A DNA stretch of 64,000 nucleotides from Xanthomonas hyacinthi (GTDB taxonomy: Bacteria > Pseudomonadota > Gammaproteobacteria > Xanthomonadales > Xanthomonadaceae): contig NZ_CP043476.1 of NCBI RefSeq assembly GCF_009769165.1, forward strand, positions 4,854,646 through 4,918,645, in the 5' to 3' direction. Numbering within the stretch: position 1 is the first letter of the stretch; every line of letters begins with the position of its first letter. The translations under genes and the position numbers were made by a program. Shown here piece after piece: positions 32,602 to 42,349 of this stretch. The notes under the pieces are model-generated. The model saw only the letters and a list, made by a program, of their open reading frames with translations, did not search any database and was not told the DNA's origin.

Positions 32602-34301
32602 CCGCACCCACCTCCCGCTGGCTCCCCCTCGCCCTGCTCCTGGCGCCGGCCTGCGCCGCGCTCGCCGCCGAATCGCCAAAAGCCCCAATCCCGCTGGACG
32701 TGGTGCTCACGCCCAAGGCCGACGCCGGCCGGATCGGCGCGCTGCAGGTGCACCTGCACCTGCCCGCGCCCAGGGTCGCTGCCGGCGCGCCATTGCTGCG
32801 CATGCCGGTGGAACTGGTGTCCACGCCGACCGCCGCCTACCGCGCCGAGCAGATCCAGGTGCGCGACGCGCGCGGCGCCCTGCCGCTGCGCGCCATCGAC
32901 GAAGCACCGGACCCGTCCGGCACCTACCGCAACTACCTCGCCACCCGCGCCAGCGTCGGCGATGTCGACGTGGACTACGCCACGCCGCCGCGCAAGGTCG
33001 ATGCCGACACCCGCAACGGCCCGTTGTTCGACCTGCGCGCGCAGGACGGCGGCCTGATGGGCGCCGGCGTCTACTTCATGGCGCTGCCGCCGGGCGAGGC
33101 CCCGCGCCAGATCCACCTGCGCTGGGACCTGAGCGCACTGCCGGCCGGCGCGCGCGGCGTGTGGAGCGTCGGCGAAGGCGAGCAGCGCGCCACCGCACCG
33201 ACCGACCTGCTGCGCTTCTCCTACTACGCCGTCGGCGCGATGCAGCGGGTGCCGGAAAACGACGACGACGTCTTCCACTTCTACTGGATGGACACCCCGC
33301 CGTTCGACGCGCAACTGCTGGCCAAGCAGACCGGCCAGCTGTACCGCTACATGGCGCGCTTCTTCGGCGACGACGGCTCGGACTATCGCGCTTTCGCCCG
33401 CCGCAATCCGTATCCGGCCGGCGGCGGCACCGGCCTGGCGCACTCCTTCATGTTCGGCTACGGGCCGCAGGGCCAGACCATCGCCGAGGGCCCGCAGGCG
33501 CTGCTGGCGCACGAAATGGCCCACACCTGGCCCAAGCTCGACGGCGAAGAGCACGCGCTCACCGCCTGGTACACCGAAGGCACCGCCGAGTTCTACTCGC
33601 TGCTGCTGTCGCTGCGCGCCGGCGTGTACGACAAGAGCGCCTTCCTGCAGGCGATCAACCACCGCGCCGACGGCTACTACGACAACCCGTTCCGCGCGCT
33701 CGACAACACGGCCGCCGGCGAGCGCTTCTGGAAGGATTCGCGCGCCCAACGCGTGCCGTACGGCCGCGGCTTCATGTACCTGGTGAGCGTCGATGCGCAG
33801 CTGCGCCAGCATGGCCGGCAGGCGCATTCGGTGGACGACCTGGTGCTGGAAGTGCTGAAGCGCCAGCGCGCCGGCGAAACCATCGGCGTACCCGAATGGC
33901 GCGCGATGGTGGTGCGCGAACTCGGCGCCGATGCCGGTGCCGACTTCGACGCGATGGTCGCCGGCAAGCTGATCGTGCCGCCCGCCCCGGCGTTCGGCTG
34001 CTACCGCGTCGTGCCGGCGCCGCACCAGCCCTTCGAACTCGGCTTCGATCGCATGCGCATGGGCGTGGTCAAGAACCTGCTGCCCGAGTCCGCCGCCGCC
34101 CATGCCGGCGTGCAGGAAAACGACCGCATCGTCGAGTACACGCCACTGGAACAGGCGATGGCCGACGAGCACACGCGCATGCAGCTGAAACTGGAGCGCG
34201 ACGGCAAGCCGCTGCAGGTGGACTACCTGCCGCGCAGCGCCCGCGTGGACGCCTGGCGCTTCGCCGTCGATCCGGCGCTGGCCGCCCGCTGCTCGCCCTG
34301 A
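32598..34301 (+). CDS. Exported gluzincin-type zinc peptidase with PDZ domain (first copy)
   Basis: 567 residues with a signal peptide of about 24 residues. Zinc site HEMAHTWPKLDGEEH with HEXXH at 305-309 and third ligand E327 in TEGTAEFY, as in M1/M61 aminopeptidases. The C-terminal about 110 residues contain a PDZ-like part: MGVVKNLLPESAAAHAGVQE. The N-terminal 250 residues are beta-rich, as in M61. Paralogue of the next gene. The start overlaps the exported RidA stop (ATGA). Expected location is the periplasm, and the probable task is releasing N-terminal residues from the cluster's peptide substrate. Confidence 0.88.
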   Translation: MTAPTSRWLPLALLLAPACAALAAESPKAPIPLDVVLTPKADAGRIGALQVHLHLPAPRVAAGAPLLRMPVELVSTPTAAYRAEQIQVRDARGALPLRAIDEAPDPSGTYRNYLATRASVGDVDVDYATPPRKVDADTRNGPLFDLRAQDGGLMGAGVYFMALPPGEAPRQIHLRWDLSALPAGARGVWSVGEGEQRATAPTDLLRFSYYAVGAMQRVPENDDDVFHFYWMDTPPFDAQLLAKQTGQLYRYMARFFGDDGSDYRAFARRNPYPAGGGTGLAHSFMFGYGPQGQTIAEGPQALLAHEMAHTWPKLDGEEHALTAWYTEGTAEFYSLLLSLRAGVYDKSAFLQAINHRADGYYDNPFRALDNTAAGERFWKDSRAQRVPYGRGFMYLVSVDAQLRQHGRQAHSVDDLVLEVLKRQRAGETIGVPEWRAMVVRELGADAGADFDAMVAGKLIVPPAPAFGCYRVVPAPHQPFELGFDRMRMGVVKNLLPESAAAHAGVQENDRIVEYTPLEQAMADEHTRMQLKLERDGKPLQVDYLPRSARVDAWRFAVDPALAARCSP

Positions 34302-34320
34302 TCCCTACCTGCCGCGACCA

Positions 34321-36066
34321 ATGCCGATGAAGATGCCACGCCACCTCCGCCTGTTCCTGGCCCTCGCCGCGGCCACCTCTCCGGCCCTGGCCGCGACCGA
34401 TGTGCCGTACGCGATCACCATCCACGCGCAGGCGGACGCCGCCGGCAGCAGGATCGAGGCACTGCAGGTGGACGAAGCGATCCCGCTGCCGGCCACCCCA
34501 GCCGGCAGCGTCCTTCTGGCAATGCCGCACGTGACCAGCAATGTGCCCACCATCGCCGCCAGCGTCGGCGAGCTGGCCGCGCGCGACGACCGCGGCGCCG
34601 TGCAGTTGCGCTATCGCGACCAGGGCGAAGGCCCGGCCCGGCAGCGCCAGTGGTATGCCGAGCGCGACGTCACCGGCATCCTGCGCTTTTCCTATCGCGC
34701 GACGATGACCGAAGCGCTGGCCGCACGCGGCGCCGCGCCGCCGATCGAACTGCGCAGCGAGGAAGGCGCCTTCTCCGGCGCCGGCGCCACCTTCCTGCTG
34801 CATCCGACCAGCGGCCAGCACGACATCGAACTGCACTGGGACCTGTCCGCACTGGGCGCGGGAGCGCATGCCGTGAGCAGCCTGCAGGACCGCAACGCCC
34901 GCGACGTCGGCATGGAAGCGCTGGACAGCAGCTACTTCATGGCCGGCAAGATCGGTCTGTATCCGCAGGCGCCCGACGCCACCGGCTTCTTTTCCGCCTG
35001 GCAGGGCAACACCCCGTTCGACGCGGCAAAACTGCTGACCTGGACCCAACGGCTACGCCAGCACTACCAAGCGTTCTTCGCCGTGCCGGCCACGCCCTAC
35101 GGCGTCTTCCTGCGCCGCAACCGGGTCAACCCGGGCGGCGGCATGGGCATGTACAACTCCTTCGTCGTCACCTACGACGACGACCGCGGCAACGACCCGC
35201 AACAGCTGGAACTGACCCTCGCCCACGAGATGTTCCACACCTTCCAGCCGCACATGAGCTCGCAGTACGACGGCGAGAGCCTCAGCGAAGCCTGGTTCAA
35301 CGAAGGCATGGCGGTGTTCTACCAGGCGCGCCTGCCGTTCCGCTACGGCATGATCGATGCCGACGCGTTCCTGAAAGACCTCAACTACACCGCCGCCCGC
35401 TATTACACCAACCTCCTCGGCAACGCGCCCAACCGCGACGTGCCGGCGAAGTTCTGGCAGGACACCCGCATCCGCACCCTGCCCTACGACCGCGGCTTCC
35501 TGTACTTCGTCACCGTCGACGACGCCATGCGCAAGGCCAGCGGCGGCCGCAAATCGCTGGACGACCTGATGCTGGACATGCTGCACCGCCAGCAACGCAA
35601 CAAACAGCTCGGCATCGCCGACTGGGAAGCGGTACTGCGCGACACCCTCGGCGAGGCAGCGGTCAAGCAATTGCACGCCATGCTCGACGGCGCCGCACCG
35701 CTACCGGCCAGCGACGCCTTCGGCCCCTGCTTCGAACGCATCTCGCAACCCATGCGCCGCTACGAACTCGGCTTCGCCCCCGCCGTGCTGACCGAATCCC
35801 CACGCATCGTCCGCGACCTGATCCCCGACTCGGCCGCCGCCAAGGCAGGCATGCGCAACGGCGACGAAATTACCCGCCCGGTCGGCCAGGATCAGTTGCA
35901 GGGCGAACAGGATGGCGTCCTTACCTTGCAGTTGCTGCGCGATGGCAAGGCGTTGAGCGTCTCGTACAAGCCGCGGGGCGAGACCGTGGCGACGTGGCAG
36001 TGGAAGCGCAAGCAGGGCGTTGGGGAAGCCACTTGCTCGCTGCCTGCCACCGCCCAGGCGCAGTAA
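34321..36066 (+). CDS. Exported gluzincin-type zinc peptidase with PDZ domain (second copy)
   Basis: 581 residues, signal peptide of about 24 residues. HEMFHTFQPHM has HEXXH at 302-306, third ligand E328 in NEGMAVFYQ. The C-terminal PDZ-like region reads RIVRDLIPDSAAAKAGMRNG and ends with KPRGETVATWQWKRKQ. It shares architecture and motif spacing with the copy at 32598 (19 bases upstream), so the pair arose by tandem duplication. Last intact gene of the cluster; a similar C-terminal end recurs as a fragment at 36367. Confidence 0.88.
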   Translation: MPMKMPRHLRLFLALAAATSPALAATDVPYAITIHAQADAAGSRIEALQVDEAIPLPATPAGSVLLAMPHVTSNVPTIAASVGELAARDDRGAVQLRYRDQGEGPARQRQWYAERDVTGILRFSYRATMTEALAARGAAPPIELRSEEGAFSGAGATFLLHPTSGQHDIELHWDLSALGAGAHAVSSLQDRNARDVGMEALDSSYFMAGKIGLYPQAPDATGFFSAWQGNTPFDAAKLLTWTQRLRQHYQAFFAVPATPYGVFLRRNRVNPGGGMGMYNSFVVTYDDDRGNDPQQLELTLAHEMFHTFQPHMSSQYDGESLSEAWFNEGMAVFYQARLPFRYGMIDADAFLKDLNYTAARYYTNLLGNAPNRDVPAKFWQDTRIRTLPYDRGFLYFVTVDDAMRKASGGRKSLDDLMLDMLHRQQRNKQLGIADWEAVLRDTLGEAAVKQLHAMLDGAAPLPASDAFGPCFERISQPMRRYELGFAPAVLTESPRIVRDLIPDSAAAKAGMRNGDEITRPVGQDQLQGEQDGVLTLQLLRDGKALSVSYKPRGETVATWQWKRKQGVGEATCSLPATAQAQ

Positions 36067-36555
36067 ACCATCGGCTCCGGCCGGGGTTATACGTCCGGCG
36101 TAGTCGCCAGCCGCCAGCGCAGGCGGGATGAACTTCACGCAGGCCCGGATTCCGGGTCTGCTAGCCTCGGCGTCGAACGGCCTGTGCAAGCAGCGCTGAA
36201 GCCATGATTCGTATCGGCGGGGCAGACCAGGGCAAGCGAACGACCCAGGGAACTGCGGGCGGCTGCATGGCCGCCGAACCAGGGGAAGGCAGGCGCATGC
36301 AGCACGCTGTCGCATCGAACCGACCGGGATTTCCGCACGACCACGACCGCCCCGCGCCAGAAGCCGCTGAGTACTACATGCAAACCGCGCGGGGAGACCC
36401 TAGAGACGTGGCAGTGGCGGCGCAGGCAGGCGGGTGCCATAACTAGTTGTTAGACATATGAACGATAGTTCGTAGTGCCCATTTGCATCATCTACGATGT
36501 CTGATCAAGATCAAGGCAGGACTATTATCGCCAAGCCCTTTACCTCCAATCGCGC
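36067..36555. other. Intergenic region with a paralogue remnant and a composition break
   Basis: 489 bases. The first 300 are GC-rich with no gene; 36367-36454 holds the remnant described separately; after about 36440 base composition falls sharply and stays low through the DUF4238 gene. A short ORF at 36204-36446 is not supported. Confidence 0.6.
36367..36454 (+). pseudogene. 3' fragment of a third PDZ zinc-peptidase paralogue
   Basis: Frame starting at 36367 reads LSTTCKPRGETLETWQWRRR and ends at a stop at 36451-36453. The matching end of the intact paralogue is LSVSYKPRGETVATWQWKRK. Fourteen of these twenty residues are identical in this alignment. The sequence upstream does not continue the match, so most of the gene is gone. 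The fragment ends exactly where the low-GC segment begins. Confidence 0.7.
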
Positions 36556-37545
36556 ATGTACGAAAAGCGAAAGCACCACTTCGTCCCAGTCACCTACCTC
36601 AAGGGCTTTACAGCCGTTGAAGGGTCGCTCCATGTTTACCGCAAGGCGGACCCGACGAAGCCATTCGTATGCAAGCCCGAGAACATCGGATTTACCAACT
36701 ACTATTATGGGTTCGACAAAGTTGATGGCACCTTTGATACAAACAGCCTGGAAGATGCCTTTCAGCTCGTAGAAGACAACTGGCCCGCAACCCTCGCCGC
36801 TGCGCGAAACCGCTCGGAATTGCTAGGCAACGATCTAGCGCGGCTTCTTGAGTACATAGCGCTGCAACGTGCGCGTGTTCCTGCGACGCGTGACAGTTAT
36901 GAGAGATTCGAAGCCGCTGGAATTCTGGCCACGGCGCGTCAACTCCATGCCCAAGGAAAGCTTCCACCGATGCCAGATGGTAGAGAAGACATCTTGGACG
37001 ATCTGGAGATCACAGTCTCCCCACAATCGTCTCTACGCGGCATCGCGGTGGTGCTGGAGGCCTGTGAGAAAGTCTTCAACAGCCTCAACTTCGGAATTCT
37101 TCGGAATGAAACCGAAGTCCCTCTTCTGACAAGTGATAACCCGGTCATTTGGTTCGACCCATCCATGGAGGAGGACCTTGTTCAACCTTATCGCGTCGCA
37201 CAAAACGGCCCGATTGACCTCTTCTTTCCTATGGCACCGGATTTGCTTCTCTACGGCTGGAATCCACGTCATGCGGAAGAGTTCCTTTTTGATGGCGTTC
37301 GGCATGGTGCATTAACCGATCCAGATCGAATCGCGTTCGTGAACAGGATGATTGTCCGCTTCGGCTACCACACCGTGTTTTCGACATCGGCCTCAGACGC
37401 CCCCCAAATAGCACCCTATGCCACGATGTCGCCCACTCTGAGCACCGCGGAAGTTCCGGTGATCGGGGGCAGATTGGTAGTGGGAACAATGACGTTTGGG
37501 CCTATGCCGCAGAAGACCAAGTGGAAACCAGAGGACACGAGCTAA
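36556..37545 (+). CDS. DUF4238 domain protein in a low-GC segment
   Basis: 329 residues, cytoplasmic. The start KRKHHFVPVTYLKGF is the DUF4238 signature (an HH followed by PXXYL). The family is widespread and patchily distributed in bacteria and often found in mobile or defence-linked DNA; no function is proven. Base and codon use differ strongly from neighbours: AT-rich third positions and codons such as AAA, ATA and TTA that are rare elsewhere in this window. This and the isolated position point to horizontal transfer. No partner gene is adjacent. A GTTAGAC lies 101 bases before and a GTTAGGC 28 bases after it. Confidence 0.85.
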   Translation: MYEKRKHHFVPVTYLKGFTAVEGSLHVYRKADPTKPFVCKPENIGFTNYYYGFDKVDGTFDTNSLEDAFQLVEDNWPATLAAARNRSELLGNDLARLLEYIALQRARVPATRDSYERFEAAGILATARQLHAQGKLPPMPDGREDILDDLEITVSPQSSLRGIAVVLEACEKVFNSLNFGILRNETEVPLLTSDNPVIWFDPSMEEDLVQPYRVAQNGPIDLFFPMAPDLLLYGWNPRHAEEFLFDGVRHGALTDPDRIAFVNRMIVRFGYHTVFSTSASDAPQIAPYATMSPTLSTAEVPVIGGRLVVGTMTFGPMPQKTKWKPEDTS

Positions 37546-37765
37546 TAAGCCCAGGATCATCCGGACCCTCGCGTTAGGCGCTTGGCCACCAAGACTGTTG
37601 AATCCGAGGCCGGAAACAGGTGTCGAATCTGGAACCTGTGAGATTGCAAAACACGCGATTGGAAGCGGACAGGTCTCAAATCTCTCTTGACGTATCAATT
37701 TTTGAAGATTCCGCCCTGCATACAAACAAAAAACCCCGACCAAGGCCGGGGTTCTTCGCTTCAAC
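37546..37765. other. Low-GC tail between DUF4238 gene and tRNA-Thr
   Basis: 220 bases, no gene supported. Contains GTTAGGC at 37573 and the tRNA terminator. Confidence 0.5.
37732..37753 (-). terminator. Terminator of the tRNA-Thr gene
   Basis: AACCCCG (37732-37738) pairs with CGGGGTT (37747-37753); on the minus strand the stem is followed by a TTTTTTGTTTG run, 13 bases past the tRNA 3' end. Confidence 0.85.
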
Positions 37766-37841
37766 TGGTGCCGGAAATAGGAATCGAACCTACGACCTAC
37801 GCATTACGAATGCGCCGCTCTACCAACTGAGCTATTCCGGC
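37766..37841 (-). tRNA. tRNA-Thr (anticodon CGT)
   Basis: 76 bases reading GCCGGAATAGCTCAGTTGGT from the 5' end on the minus strand. Acceptor stem GCCGGAA pairs with TTCCGGC, D-loop GTTGGTA, anticodon loop TTCGTAA with CGT in the middle, T-loop GTTCGATTCC, and an encoded 3' ACCA. All arms pair. Standard cloverleaf for threonine codon ACG. The 3' end faces the low-GC DUF4238 segment. Confidence 0.96.
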
Positions 37842-37876
37842 TGAACCGCCAATTCTAGGGGGGCGCCGGCCGCCGG

Positions 37877-38827
37877 TCAATTGACCAGGCGCAGACGCAG
37901 TTCCTTGGGCAGGGCGAACACCATCGACTCCGGTTCGCCGGCCAGCTCGCCGACGCCGTCGGCGCCCAGCTCGCGCAGCCGCGCGATGACGCCGTCCACC
38001 AGTACCTGCGGCGCCGAGGCGCCGGCGGTCAGGCCGATGCGGCGCTTGCCGGCGACCCAGGCCGGGTCGATCTCCTCGGCGCCGTCGATCAGGTAGGACT
38101 CCACCCCGTCGCGCCGCGCCAGCTCGCTGAGCCGGTTGGAATTGGAGCTGTTCGGCGAGCCGACCACCAGCACCAGGTCGCACTGCCTGGCCAGGTCGCG
38201 CACCGCGTCCTGGCGGTTCTGGGTGGCGTAGCAGATGTCGTCGTTCTTCGGCCCCTGCATCGCCGGGTAGCGCTCGCGCAGTGCGTCGATGATGCCGCGG
38301 GTGTCGTCCACCGACAGCGTGGTCTGGGTGGTGTAGGCCAGGTTCTCCGGCTGCTGGATGTCCAGCGTGACGACCTGCTCGATGTCCTCGACCAGGTAGA
38401 TGCGCCCGGCGCCGCGTTCGCGGTTCCACTGGCCCATCGTGCCCTCCACCTCGGGGTGGCCGGCATGGCCGATCAGCACCACGTCGCGGCCGGCGCGGCA
38501 GTGCCGGGCCACTTCGAAATGGACCTTGGTGACCAGCGGGCAGGTCGCGTCGAACACCTTCAGCCCGCGCCGCTCGGCCTCCTGGCGCACCGCCTGGGAC
38601 ACGCCGTGGGCGCTGAAAATGACCGTGTTGCCGTCGGGCACCTCGTCCAGTTCCTCGACGAAGATCGCGCCGCGCTGCTTCAGGTCGTCGACCACGAAGC
38701 GGTTGTGCACCACCTCGTGGCGCACGTAGATCGGCGAGCCCAGGGTCTCGATGGCGCGCTTGACGATCTCGATCGCACGGTCGACGCCGGCGCAGAAACC
38801 ACGGGGATTGGCGAGCAGGACGTCCAT
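37877..38827 (-). CDS. ispH: 4-hydroxy-3-methylbut-2-enyl diphosphate reductase
   Basis: 316 residues. Last enzyme of the MEP isoprenoid pathway; it reduces HMBPP to IPP and DMAPP using an iron-sulfur cluster. The three cluster cysteines are visible in [11 protein letters not shown] (C12), [11 protein letters not shown] (near 96) and [15 protein letters not shown] (near 197). The substrate-binding [11 protein letters not shown] and TAGASAP motifs are intact. Last gene of the ileS-lspA-ispH run, 58 bases from lspA; the FKBP gene often found between lspA and ispH is absent. Confidence 0.98.
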   Translation of the reverse strand: MDVLLANPRGFCAGVDRAIEIVKRAIETLGSPIYVRHEVVHNRFVVDDLKQRGAIFVEELDEVPDGNTVIFSAHGVSQAVRQEAERRGLKVFDATCPLVTKVHFEVARHCRAGRDVVLIGHAGHPEVEGTMGQWNRERGAGRIYLVEDIEQVVTLDIQQPENLAYTTQTTLSVDDTRGIIDALRERYPAMQGPKNDDICYATQNRQDAVRDLARQCDLVLVVGSPNSSNSNRLSELARRDGVESYLIDGAEEIDPAWVAGKRRIGLTAGASAPQVLVDGVIARLRELGADGVGELAGEPESMVFALPKELRLRLVN

Positions 38828-38885
38828 AAATTAGACAGTCCGGCCATGGATGGCCGGGTTCTTCAACAGGGAGGTTGGCATAGCA

Positions 38886-39389
38886 TTATCCCGCTTTTCG
38901 CTTCGACTTGCCGTCGAACACGCCGAACAGGGCGATGCCCACGGCGCCGGCGACGATCGCCGAGTCGGCGATGTTGAACGAGGGCCAGTAATGGTCGCCC
39001 ACGTACCACTGGATGAAATCGACCACGTGGCCGTGCATCAGCCGGTCGATGACGTTGCCGATCGCGCCGCCGATGACCAGGGCGTAAGGCAGCGCGCTGC
39101 GCCAGTCGCCGCGCGGGGTGCGCGCCAGCCACCAGGCCAGCAGACCGCTGATGCCCACCGCCAGCGCGGTGAAGAACCACAGCTGCCAGCCGCCGGCCTG
39201 GCTCAGGAAACTGAACGCGGCGCCGGTGTTGTAGGTGCGGTACCAGTTCCAGAAGCCGGGGATCACCGGTACCGCGATGAACTCGGGCAGGCTGGACAGC
39301 ACCCAGGCCTTGCTCCACTGGTCCAGGCCGATCACCAGCGCGGACAGCAGCAGCCAGCACAGGGCGGAGGGTTGGGGTCGTACGATCAT
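38886..39389 (-). CDS. lspA: Lipoprotein signal peptidase (signal peptidase II)
   Basis: 167 residues with four membrane helices. Aspartic protease that removes signal peptides from prolipoproteins. Catalytic aspartates are in [11 protein letters not shown] and FNIADSAI; the conserved [12 protein letters not shown] is present. Located 104 bases after ileS and 58 before ispH on the same strand. Confidence 0.98.
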   Translation of the reverse strand: MIVRPQPSALCWLLLSALVIGLDQWSKAWVLSSLPEFIAVPVIPGFWNWYRTYNTGAAFSFLSQAGGWQLWFFTALAVGISGLLAWWLARTPRGDWRSALPYALVIGGAIGNVIDRLMHGHVVDFIQWYVGDHYWPSFNIADSAIVAGAVGIALFGVFDGKSKRKAG

Positions 39390-39493
39390 GCGCGGGGTCC
39401 GCCTCGGGCGATGAATGGGTGCAAAGGAAATCTACGCGGGACGAGGCGGCGGCGAACGCGTCGCGGCCGCGGCCCCTGCCGCGCAGGGACGGA

Positions 39494-42343
39494 TCAGAAC
39501 CAGTGGCGCTCCTCGCCCGGCCCGGCGATGTTGCCGACGCAGCGCCCGCACAGTTCCGGGTGCGCCGGATCCACGCCCACGTCGGCGCGGTGGTGCCAGC
39601 AGCGCACGCACTTGTGCTTGGCGGTGGCCTGCGCGCTGACGAAGATCTCGTCGGTGCTGGCCTCGCGCACCACCACGTCGCCGCTGATGAACAGGAAGCG
39701 CAGTTCCTCCTGCAGCGGCTGCAGCTTGGCCGCGGTCTGCGCGTCGGCGGCAACGGTGATCTCCGCCTCCAGCGCCGCGCCGATCACGCCATTGCTGCGC
39801 ATCGGCTCCAGCACCTTGGCCACCTGCTCGCGCAGCGCCAGCAGCTGCTCGAAATCGGCCGCGCCCAGTGCGGCGTCCTCCGGCAGCGGCGCCAGGCCTT
39901 CGTACCAGGTCGCGAACAGCACGTTGCCGACATGCGCGCCGGGCAGGTAACCCCACAGTTCGTCGGCGGTGAAGCTCAGGATCGGCGCGATCCAGCGCAC
40001 GAACGCCTCGGCGACATGGAACATCGCGCTCTGCGCCGAACGCCGGCCGTGCGAGTCCTCGGCCATCGTGTACAGCCGGTCCTTGGTCACGTCCAGGTAC
40101 AGCGAGCCCAGGTCCACGCTGCAGAAGTTCAGCAGCGCCTGCACGATCGCGGCGAAGTCGTAGCGCGCGTAGGCGGCCTTGATCTGCTCCTGCACCTCGT
40201 AGGCGCGATGCACGATCCAGCGGTCCAGCGCCACCAGCTCCGGCAAGGTCCGCAGGTGCACGGCCGGATTGAAGCCGTGCAGGTTGCCGAGCAGGAAGCG
40301 CGCGGTGTTGCGCAGGCGCCGGTAGGCGTCCGAGTTGCGCTTGAGGATCTCCTGCGACAGCGACATCTCGCTGCTGTAGTCGCTGGAGGCGATCCACAGG
40401 CGCAGGATGTCCGCGCCCAGCGTCTTCATGATGTCCTGCGGCTCGATGCCGTTGCCCAGCGACTTGGACATCTTGCGTCCGTGCTCGTCGATGGTGAAGC
40501 CGTGGGTCAGGCACTGCCGGTACGGCGCCGCCTGGTCCAGCGCCACGCCGGTCAGCAGCGAGGACTGGAACCAGCCGCGGTGCTGGTCCGAGCCTTCCAG
40601 GTACAGGTCGGCCGGCTTGGGGATGCCGCGCTCGGCCAGCACCGTCTCGTGGGTCACGCCCGAGTCGAACCACACGTCGAGGATGTCGGTGATCTTGTCG
40701 TAGTCGGCAGCTTCGGCGCCAAGCAGCTCGGCGGCGTCGAGCGTGTACCACACGTCCACCCCGCCCTCCTCGACCAGGTCGGCGACCTGGCGCATCAGCT
40801 CGGTGCTGCGCGGGTGCGGCTCGCCGGTCTCGCGGTGCACGAACAGCGCGATCGGCACGCCCCAGGTGCGCTGCCGGGAGATGGTCCAGTCCGGGCGCCC
40901 GGCGACCATGCCGGCGATGCGCGCCTGGCCCCAGGCCGGGTACCAGTGCACGCCCTCGATCGCCTGCAGCGCATCGGCACGCAGGTTGGCCTGCTCCATC
41001 GAGATGAACCACTGCGGGGTGGCGCGGAACGCGATCGGGGTCTTGTGCCGCCAGCAGTGCGGATAGCTGTGAACCATCGTCGCGCGCGCCAGCAGCGCGC
41101 CGCGCGCGGCGAGCACATCGCCGATCACGTCGTTGGCCTTCCAGATGTGCAGCCCGGCCAGTTCGACCCCATCGACGCCCGGCGTCGACGGCAGGTAGAC
41201 GCCACGCGCGTCGATCGGATTGATCTGCGCGGCGCTATAGCGCTCGATCAGCCCGTACTGCCTGGCCGCCACGTAGTCTTCCTGGCCGTGGCCCGGTGCG
41301 GTGTGCACCGCGCCGGTACCGTCCTCGTCGGACACATGGTCGCCGAGGATCAGCGGGATGTCGCGCGTGTCGTAGCCGTTGCCGGGCGCGGCGAACGGAT
41401 GCGCCAGCACCTGGTGTTCCAGCGCCGCACCGGCGACGCGGCCGTGCACCACCACCTCGGCGACGCCGTAGCGTTGCAGCACGCGCTCGGCCAGCGCATC
41501 GGCCAGCACCAGCCAGCGGCGGCGGCCGGCGTGCGCCGGGCCTTCGACCAAGGCGTAGCTCAGCTCCGGCCCCAGCGACACCGCCAGCGAGGCCGGCAGC
41601 GTCCACGGCGTGGTGGTCCAGATCGGCACCGCGACCTCGACATCCTCCGGCAGCGCGACGCCGAACGCGGCGGCCAGCGCCGCGCCGTCGCGCGCCGGGT
41701 AGGCCACGTCCACGGTCGGCGACTGCTTGTCGGCGTACTCGATCTCCGCCTCGGCCAGCGCCGAGCCGCAATCGAAGCACCAGTGCACCGGCTTCACCCC
41801 GCGGGTCAGGTGGCCGTTGTCGACGATCCTGGCCAGCGCGCGCATCTCGTTGGCTTCGAAATGGAAATCGAGCGTGCGGTACGGGTTGTCCCAGTCGCCG
41901 ATCACGCCCAGGCGCTTGAAATCGCGGCGCTGGATGTCGATCTGCTCGTTGGCGTATTCGCGGCACTTCTGCCGGAACTGCGCCGCATCCAGCTTGACCC
42001 CGACCTTGCCGTACTTCTTCTCGATCGCGATCTCGATCGGCAGGCCATGGCAGTCCCAGCCCGGGATGTACGGCGCATCGAAGCCGGCCAGATACTTGGA
42101 CTTGACGATGATGTCCTTGAGGATCTTGTTGACCGCATGGCCGAGATGGATCGCGCCGTTGGCGTACGGCGGGCCGTCGTGCAGCACGAACAGCGGCCGG
42201 CCCTGCGCGTTGTCGCGCAGCTGCGCGTACAGCCCCTCGCTCTCCCAGCGGGCCAGCGTGTCCGGCTCGCGCTTGGGCAGATCGCCGCGCATCGGAAAGT
42301 CCGTCGCCGGCAGGTTGAGGGTGGCTTTGTAGTCCTGGGTCAC
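39494..42343 (-). CDS. ileS: Isoleucyl-tRNA synthetase
   Basis: 949 residues, full length for the bacterial type. Class I signatures are HIGH ([15 protein letters not shown]) and KMSKS ([10 protein letters not shown]); the editing domain lies between, and the C-terminal zinc finger is [12 protein letters not shown] with CGRC. Charges tRNA-Ile and edits valine. The start lies 6 bases after the ribF stop, so the two are cotranscribed. Confidence 0.98.
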   Translation of the reverse strand: MTQDYKATLNLPATDFPMRGDLPKREPDTLARWESEGLYAQLRDNAQGRPLFVLHDGPPYANGAIHLGHAVNKILKDIIVKSKYLAGFDAPYIPGWDCHGLPIEIAIEKKYGKVGVKLDAAQFRQKCREYANEQIDIQRRDFKRLGVIGDWDNPYRTLDFHFEANEMRALARIVDNGHLTRGVKPVHWCFDCGSALAEAEIEYADKQSPTVDVAYPARDGAALAAAFGVALPEDVEVAVPIWTTTPWTLPASLAVSLGPELSYALVEGPAHAGRRRWLVLADALAERVLQRYGVAEVVVHGRVAGAALEHQVLAHPFAAPGNGYDTRDIPLILGDHVSDEDGTGAVHTAPGHGQEDYVAARQYGLIERYSAAQINPIDARGVYLPSTPGVDGVELAGLHIWKANDVIGDVLAARGALLARATMVHSYPHCWRHKTPIAFRATPQWFISMEQANLRADALQAIEGVHWYPAWGQARIAGMVAGRPDWTISRQRTWGVPIALFVHRETGEPHPRSTELMRQVADLVEEGGVDVWYTLDAAELLGAEAADYDKITDILDVWFDSGVTHETVLAERGIPKPADLYLEGSDQHRGWFQSSLLTGVALDQAAPYRQCLTHGFTIDEHGRKMSKSLGNGIEPQDIMKTLGADILRLWIASSDYSSEMSLSQEILKRNSDAYRRLRNTARFLLGNLHGFNPAVHLRTLPELVALDRWIVHRAYEVQEQIKAAYARYDFAAIVQALLNFCSVDLGSLYLDVTKDRLYTMAEDSHGRRSAQSAMFHVAEAFVRWIAPILSFTADELWGYLPGAHVGNVLFATWYEGLAPLPEDAALGAADFEQLLALREQVAKVLEPMRSNGVIGAALEAEITVAADAQTAAKLQPLQEELRFLFISGDVVVREASTDEIFVSAQATAKHKCVRCWHHRADVGVDPAHPELCGRCVGNIAGPGEERHWF

Positions 42344-42349
42344 GGGGAT

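Noticed and set aside
36204..36446. 80-residue ORF in the 36 kb gap
   Set aside because: Its end overlaps the zinc-peptidase remnant in a different frame; the remnant frame explains the sequence better.
37546..37841. Direct attachment-site duplication of the tRNA 3' end
   Set aside because: No second copy of the tRNA 3' sequence found on the left side of the low-GC segment.
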